Shown: positions 60,027 through 64,000 of the stretch, in pieces
How positions within the stretch are numbered: position 1 is the stretch's first letter
How the letters are laid out: every line of letters starts with the position of its first letter
From: Thiodiazotropha sp040507225
GTDB lineage: Bacteria > Pseudomonadota > Gammaproteobacteria > Chromatiales > Chromatiaceae
Direction: 5' to 3'
Assembly (NCBI GenBank): GCA_040507225.1
Contig: JBEVVG010000002.1
Span: 868,001-932,000 of the forward strand
DNA: 64,000 nt
Notes under the pieces: generated by a model
What the model saw: the letters and a program-made list of their open reading frames with translations, nothing else
Told to the model about the DNA's origin: nothing
Databases searched by the model: none
Made by a program: the position numbers and the translations under genes

Positions 60027-60182
60027 ATGAACAGACAATCTCCCCGTCATAAACCCGATTTCTTCGCCGTTGTGGTTTTACTGGCAATTCTGGGATTTGG
60101 TCTGACCCTGGCCGTTCAAGTCGTCGCCATCGATCAACAGAAAGTGGTGGAAACCACGCTCATCAACTCTGACGCGGGTTAG
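60027..60182 (+). CDS. Small single-pass membrane protein, 51 aa
   Basis: A short frame starting ATG at 60027: MNRQSPRHKPDFF, then a hydrophobic helix of about 20 residues (VVVLLAILGFGLTLAVQVVA), then IDQQKVVETTL. The N-terminus is basic and polar, so the C-terminus probably faces the periplasm. The stop codon TAG lies in the sequence GGTTAGCAGGCCCT, which resembles the dispersed element. No family recognised. No strong SD. Gene status is moderately supported by the clean topology. Confidence 0.5.
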   Translation: MNRQSPRHKPDFFAVVVLLAILGFGLTLAVQVVAIDQQKVVETTLINSDAG

Positions 60183-60336
60183 CAGGCCCTGCCGATTCCT
60201 CGGGCCCAAGCGGGTCAAGTCGGTATTTTTCGCAAAAGCGCAATTGGCGTGAGTCAACGAGCAGTTTGAGCGGATTTCGGCGCCGAATCCTGATGTCCTA
60301 ATCGAATTTCAACAGCCGGCAGTGTGACACGCGACG

Positions 60337-60981
60337 CTACAGGTGGTAGACGGACTTCGTCATCAGCTTGGCGGTGAATTTCATGGCCAGCCGGATCGGT
60401 GTCGGCAGCGGCGCGCCACCCGCTTCGAGCGCCATGTTGGCATGCTGCATCTCATCTTCTTTCATCTGTTCCAGCACTGCATGACTTTTTCTGTCCTGAG
60501 GGGGAATCCGCTGCAGATGGGAGTCCAGATGGGCTTCCACCTGGTGTTCCGTCTCCGCGACGAAACCAAGACTCCATTTGTCGCCCGCCAGACCGGCGGC
60601 CGCACCCAGCATGAACGAACCCGCATACCATATCGGGTTGAGCAGGCTCTTGCGGTTGCCCAGTTCATCAAGTCGGTTTTCGCACCAGGCCAGGTGATCG
60701 TTTTCCTCCTGGGCGGCACGTTCCAGACGGTGACGTATCTCAGGCAGTTTCGCGGTCAGGGCCTGTCCCTGGTACAGCGCCTGGGCGCAAACCTCACCGG
60801 TGTGGTTGATGCGCATCAGACGGGCGGTGAGATCCCGCTCCTCATCACTCATCTCGGCCTCTTCATGAGCCGAGGCCGGATCTTCCCGCTCTGTTACCTG
60901 GGGACGGCCGAACAGGGTTCGGACCGCGGTGTCCAGTCCCATCAGGAACCGGTCGGACGGTGCATAATCTCGGTGTGACAT
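60337..60981 (-). CDS. coq7: COQ7-type 5-demethoxyubiquinol hydroxylase
   Basis: A di-iron monooxygenase adding the C6 hydroxyl in ubiquinone synthesis, alternative to the flavoprotein UbiF. 214 aa. Iron ligands: E63 in INHTGEVCAQ, E93 and H96 in AAQEENDH, a third set in VAETEHQVEAHL and a fourth in QMKEDEMQHANMA. The four-helix bundle lies against the membrane. Stands alone. Together with UbiH and UbiI it indicates O2-dependent ubiquinone synthesis. Confidence 0.94.
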   Translation of the reverse strand: MSHRDYAPSDRFLMGLDTAVRTLFGRPQVTEREDPASAHEEAEMSDEERDLTARLMRINHTGEVCAQALYQGQALTAKLPEIRHRLERAAQEENDHLAWCENRLDELGNRKSLLNPIWYAGSFMLGAAAGLAGDKWSLGFVAETEHQVEAHLDSHLQRIPPQDRKSHAVLEQMKEDEMQHANMALEAGGAPLPTPIRLAMKFTAKLMTKSVYHL

Positions 60982-61045
60982 GGAAGCGCTCCTTCAGTGG
61001 CCTGTCCGGGCGGGTTGAAACCTTACCGCCATCCCCGGGTTGCAT

Positions 61046-62254
61046 TCAACCCTGCTCAAACCCGCCCGCCTGTCCCAGCCATTGTCTGAGGATCAACTCG
61101 GCCGGGTGAAGTACCTCGATTGTGAGTCCCGCCTCGGCGATGAGTTCCCGAAACTGCAGGGCGCAGCCGGTATTGGTAGTGAGCAGGAGTCTGGCGCCGG
61201 TGGCTTTGAGGTGTTTGATCTTTTTCCGCCCCAGCTGTCGTGAGAGCTCAGGTTGCATCACCAGGTAACTCCCGGCAGCGCCGCAGCAGAGAGAATTCTC
61301 GGGCAGCGGCACCAGCTCCAGGTCGGGGATTCGGCCGAGCAGTTCCTGGCTGCGGTCCTCACGGGCCGAGCACGGAACGTGCAGGGCGGCTTTGCAGGGC
61401 AGGGGGCTCAGCACAGGAAATTGCTCCGTCGGAAGATCCAGCAGGAAATCGACAATCGACAGCAGGGGCAATTCGCTGGCCTGGTGCTCACTCAGTTCCA
61501 GGTGACAGGCGCTGGCCAGGGTGATCAGGCATTCCGCCCGGCTTTTGCGGGTCTGTGCCCGGTTTTCCTGGCAAAGCGCATCGGCTTCGTCCTCGAAACC
61601 GTTGTGACGCTGCAGCGCGCCGCAGCAGACCTGGCCCCTGGGGACCTCCACCGCATACCCCAGGTGATGCAGGAGGTTGAGGGCGGCCTGCATCAGCGAA
61701 TGCTCCACATGGGGCGCCACGCAACCGGTGAACAGCTGCACCAGGCGACCGGTGGGTGTGGCGGATGGGTAGAGTCCGCCGGGGCGGGTGGTCCGGGGGT
61801 TGAGTTGACGGGCCAGGGACAGTGTCCGCTGGACGCTGGGGACGGGCAGCATGCGCAGCAGGGTGGGGATATGCAGCCGCTCGAGAACGGCGTAGACCCG
61901 GATCCAGCGCGCCAGGCGATCCGCACGGATCAAAGGCTCCAGGAGTCGTTTCCAGACCTGTTTCGTACCCATCTGCTGACGCATCAGGGTGCGGCTTGCG
62001 TCGAGCAGTTGTGCATAGCGCACACCCGAGGGACAGGCCGATTCACAGGCGCGGCAGCCCAAGCAGCGGTCCAGATGGGCTCCGAGGCGTGAGGTGGTGC
62101 CCAGTTCGCCTTTCGCAAGTGCCTGCATCAGGCTGATTCTGCCCCGGGGTGAATCGGCCTCACTGGCGAGTAGCCGGTAGGTTGGGCAATGAGGCAGACA
62201 CAGACCGCACTTCACGCAGCGGTCCGCCTCTGAAAGCAGGTGTTCGGGAGTCAC
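61046..62254 (-). CDS. GlcF-like iron-sulfur protein (glycolate oxidase Fe-S subunit)
   Basis: A 402-aa protein with two ferredoxin-type 4Fe-4S motifs, C13-x2-C16-x2-C19-x3-C23-P and C64-x2-C67-x2-C70-x3-C74-P, followed by two cysteine-rich CCG domains (VCCGALQRHN and LCCGAAGSY). This is the layout of GlcF, the electron-transfer subunit of glycolate dehydrogenase, and of related Fe-S oxidoreductases. GlcD and GlcE partners are not adjacent within the window. Starts with GTG at 62254. Confidence 0.88.
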   Translation of the reverse strand: MTPEHLLSEADRCVKCGLCLPHCPTYRLLASEADSPRGRISLMQALAKGELGTTSRLGAHLDRCLGCRACESACPSGVRYAQLLDASRTLMRQQMGTKQVWKRLLEPLIRADRLARWIRVYAVLERLHIPTLLRMLPVPSVQRTLSLARQLNPRTTRPGGLYPSATPTGRLVQLFTGCVAPHVEHSLMQAALNLLHHLGYAVEVPRGQVCCGALQRHNGFEDEADALCQENRAQTRKSRAECLITLASACHLELSEHQASELPLLSIVDFLLDLPTEQFPVLSPLPCKAALHVPCSAREDRSQELLGRIPDLELVPLPENSLCCGAAGSYLVMQPELSRQLGRKKIKHLKATGARLLLTTNTGCALQFRELIAEAGLTIEVLHPAELILRQWLGQAGGFEQG

Positions 62255-62462
62255 AACGGGCAGATTCAGCTCGCAAAGCTAGGCATCTTACCCGATTCGA
62301 TGACCCGCTGGGTATCTCCCCATGCGTAGAGTCGTGATTGTGCCTGAGTAGCGGGCAGCAAGCCCGGGCAGGGGATATCATGTCATACTCTTATCTGTCT
62401 GCCGGTGGCTGTGCAAACCCGTGGCTCAAACCCGGCAGACCAAGCATTACGAGGTATCTGAC

Positions 62463-62771
62463 ATGTCCTATTTCCGCTACCACCTGTTTTTCTGTGTCAA
62501 TGAGCGTTCGGATGGCAGGCCCTGCTGTGCTCAGCACGGCTCCCGGGAGATGCGCGATTACCTGAAAGCGCGGGTCAAACAGGCCGGGTTGTCCGGCCCG
62601 GGCGGAATCCGGGTGAATACCGCCGGTTGCCTGGATCGTTGCGACCTGGGGCCGGTCCTGGTGGTTTACCCGGATGCGGTCTGGTACACATTCGTCGACC
62701 GGGACGATCTGGACGAAATCCTCGAACAACATCTGCTCAAGGGCCAGCCGGTGGAACGCCTGATGATCTGA
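62463..62771 (+). CDS. Thioredoxin-like [2Fe-2S] ferredoxin
   Basis: A 102-aa protein. The cysteine layout C11, C21, C56 and C60 (FFCVNERSDGRPCC and VNTAGCLDRC) is that of the thioredoxin-like 2Fe-2S family, seen in Azotobacter FeSII-type ferredoxins and the NuoE C-domain. It may mediate electron transfer or protect iron enzymes. ATG 62463 is preferred over an upstream start at 62421. Adjacent and divergent to the GlcF-like gene. Confidence 0.87.
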   Translation: MSYFRYHLFFCVNERSDGRPCCAQHGSREMRDYLKARVKQAGLSGPGGIRVNTAGCLDRCDLGPVLVVYPDAVWYTFVDRDDLDEILEQHLLKGQPVERLMI

Positions 62772-62979
62772 CTTGCGAGGCTAGTGATTGGTTTCAGGGA
62801 GGTTTTTCTGTATTCACATGCCGCGTCGGGTGCGCGGTTAAAGGGAATCTGAATCTGGCCGCTACCCTGATGAAGCTCGGTGGGGAGCGATCAGGCGAAC
62901 GGCTTTCTCGCTTGTACGAAAGCGTGAAGTGGGTTGGCTTTAGGGCAAAAAAAAGCGCCTTTGGATGGCTTATAATCCC

Positions 62980-63007
62980 TTGCATTACCCGAGTGATTGT
63001 ATAGTAT
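62980..63007 (+). promoter_or_regulatory. Candidate promoter of the Ig-like lipoprotein gene
   Basis: TTGCAT (62980-62985) and TAGTAT (63002-63007) with a 16-bp spacer, about 63 bp before the ATG at 63071. The pair is almost identical to that of the porin promoter at 35381. Confidence 0.55.
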
Positions 63008-63070
63008 TAAGAAATTAGTCTAAGTTTCCTCCCTTAATGGACTGTTTCCTATGGGATTTTGGAGTTTGCC

Positions 63071-64000
63071 ATGACAGGTTTTGCGCGTGTTCTCACCCCG
63101 TTCTTCCTCATGTTTGTGCTGGCCGCTTGCGGAGGTGGCGATGCTGAAACTCCGTGGGGTGATGGTACGGACAGCGGAACGGGTGGAACTATTGACGATG
63201 TGGGTACCGGGGAAGCGGTCATCTACCTCGGTAACGGATCCGGAGATTCGTTCGAGCCCGGTGAGCTGAATATCGCTGTATCGTCACTCTCCGCGGGTGG
63301 GCAGACTTCCGTGAGGGCGACCCTTGCAGACCTGACGGGTAACCTCTACCAGGACAGCGCGATTGTAACCTTCACCTCGGACTGTGTGGCGAGCGGGCTG
63401 GCCACCATCGATGCCTCGGTGGACACTGCGGATGGTATCGTGACGACCACCTACGTAGCGCAGGGCTGCTCCGGACAGGACACGATCCGGGCGACATCCA
63501 CGGTGAACGGAAACACATCGACCGCTTCCGGCAATGTTACGATTCAGCCTGCGGAAATCGGTTCCATGCAGTTCGTCACGGCTGAGCCCTCCGTCATCGG
63601 TATTCGCGGTGTGGGCCTGACGGAAGTTTCCAAGGTTTCTTTCCAGGTGCTGGATACGAATGGCAATCCGGTGTCACAACAGATCGTCAATTTCTCTCTC
63701 AACACCGATATCGGCGGTGTTGCGATTCCCCCGGGTTCGGAGAAGTCCACCAGTGATATCAACGGCATCGTCCGCACGGATGTAAAATCCGGCACGGTAC
63801 CCACGACAGTTCGGGTCACCGCATCCCTGGCATCGAATCCGCTGATTTCAACCCAGTCTGACGGACTGGTCATCTCCACGGGTGTCTCTGATCAGAACAG
63901 CATGTCGCTGAGCGCCGAGACACTCAACCCCGAGTCGATGAACATCGATGGGGTGAATGTGGAAATCACGGTGCACGCCGCCGATCACTTCAACAATCCG
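63071..64000 (+). CDS. Ig-like repeat lipoprotein, partial (C-terminus outside window)
   Basis: The gene opens at ATG 63071 with SD GGAG 6 bases upstream and has no stop before the window ends; 310 residues are visible. Residues 1-20 form a lipoprotein signal with lipobox LAAC (C20), followed by a Gly/Asp/Thr-rich linker. Then come repeats resembling bacterial Ig-like domains (Big_1/intimin type): TSVRATLADLTGNLYQDSAIVTFTSDC, ATIDASVDTADGIVTTTYVAQGC, and VSFQVLDTNGNPVSQQIVNFSLNTDIGG with later STSDINGIVRTDVKSG. Such proteins are often long surface adhesins or fibres. Full length and role cannot be judged from the fragment. Confidence 0.85.
   Translation, partial: MTGFARVLTPFFLMFVLAACGGGDAETPWGDGTDSGTGGTIDDVGTGEAVIYLGNGSGDSFEPGELNIAVSSLSAGGQTSVRATLADLTGNLYQDSAIVTFTSDCVASGLATIDASVDTADGIVTTTYVAQGCSGQDTIRATSTVNGNTSTASGNVTIQPAEIGSMQFVTAEPSVIGIRGVGLTEVSKVSFQVLDTNGNPVSQQIVNFSLNTDIGGVAIPPGSEKSTSDINGIVRTDVKSGTVPTTVRVTASLASNPLISTQSDGLVISTGVSDQNSMSLSAETLNPESMNIDGVNVEITVHAADHFNNP

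Noticed and set aside
60173..60192. Possible sixth copy of the dispersed element
   Set aside because: Only GGTTAGCAGGCCCT matches and the upstream core is missing, so it is not annotated as a copy.
1..64000. tRNA, rRNA, CRISPR arrays, prophage or transposase genes
   Set aside because: Looked for by eye on both strands; no cloverleaf-like gene, spaced direct repeats, or recombinase motifs were found.

Overview
This 64 kb window is chromosomal core DNA from a GC-rich gammaproteobacterium. It carries 61 protein genes, one structured RNA gene and one riboswitch. Several gene strings follow the order known from E. coli and relatives: nudE/yrfG; rlmH-maf-rng-yhdP-nit-tldD-pmbA; lptD-surA-pdxA; rpiA/ilvA; zapB-like-zapA-6S RNA-5-FCL back to back with ygfB-pepP-ubiH-ubiI-gcvTH; and lgt-thyA-folA. 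Three features point away from the enteric bacteria towards a deeper lineage such as Chromatiales or sulfur-oxidizing relatives: split glycine decarboxylase subunits (gcvPA/gcvPB), a COQ7-type hydroxylase, and a SoxW-like thioredoxin. The genus cannot be fixed from the sequence alone. I saw no tRNA, rRNA, CRISPR array, transposase or prophage gene.

Layout. Positions 1-13000 hold redox, repair and housekeeping functions: a truncated double-thioredoxin protein, cysQ, nudE, yrfG, a three-cysteine peroxiredoxin, an AraC/O6-alkylguanine methyltransferase fusion, a run of small genes (DUF1772-like, YdhR-like, MliC-like lipoprotein, VOC, zinc-ribbon Nudix), a voltage-gated cation channel, and rhlB next to a YkgJ-like cysteine-cluster gene. 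Positions 12000-22500 are a plus-strand cluster for ribosome, RNA and envelope maintenance (rlmH, maf, rng, yhdP, nit, tldD, pmbA). Positions 22600-35100 hold a c-di-GMP enzyme with PAS, GGDEF and EAL domains, the outer-membrane assembly operon lptD-surA-pdxA, and a divergent RND efflux pair followed by amgK. A strongly expressed porin with its own promoter and terminator follows, then rpiA/ilvA and a histone H1-like protein.

Positions 40000-51000 combine cell division (zapA and a ZapB-like gene), 6S RNA, folate C1 metabolism, ubiquinone hydroxylases and the glycine cleavage operon. That operon has a promoter, a tandem glycine riboswitch and an intrinsic terminator. C1 metabolism recurs through the window: 5-FCL, gcvT/H/P, thyA and folA all act on tetrahydrofolate. 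Three oxygen-dependent quinone hydroxylases (ubiH, ubiI, coq7) indicate aerobic respiration with ubiquinone. Positions 51000-64000 hold a PfkB kinase, moeA, an outer-membrane barrel, an XRE regulator facing lgt across a CRP-like operator, apaGH, a periplasmic ankyrin protein, a 51-residue membrane protein, coq7, a GlcF-like iron-sulfur protein, a thioredoxin-like ferredoxin, and the start of an Ig-like lipoprotein that runs off the end.

The least expected signals are a dispersed element of about 27 bp present in at least five intergenic copies, two of them forming an inverted pair with longer shared flanks at about 6.4-6.6 kb; an enlarged arm in the second glycine aptamer; an unusual channel selectivity filter; and a perfect TGTGA-N6-TCACA operator. 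No clearly new multi-gene system was found.
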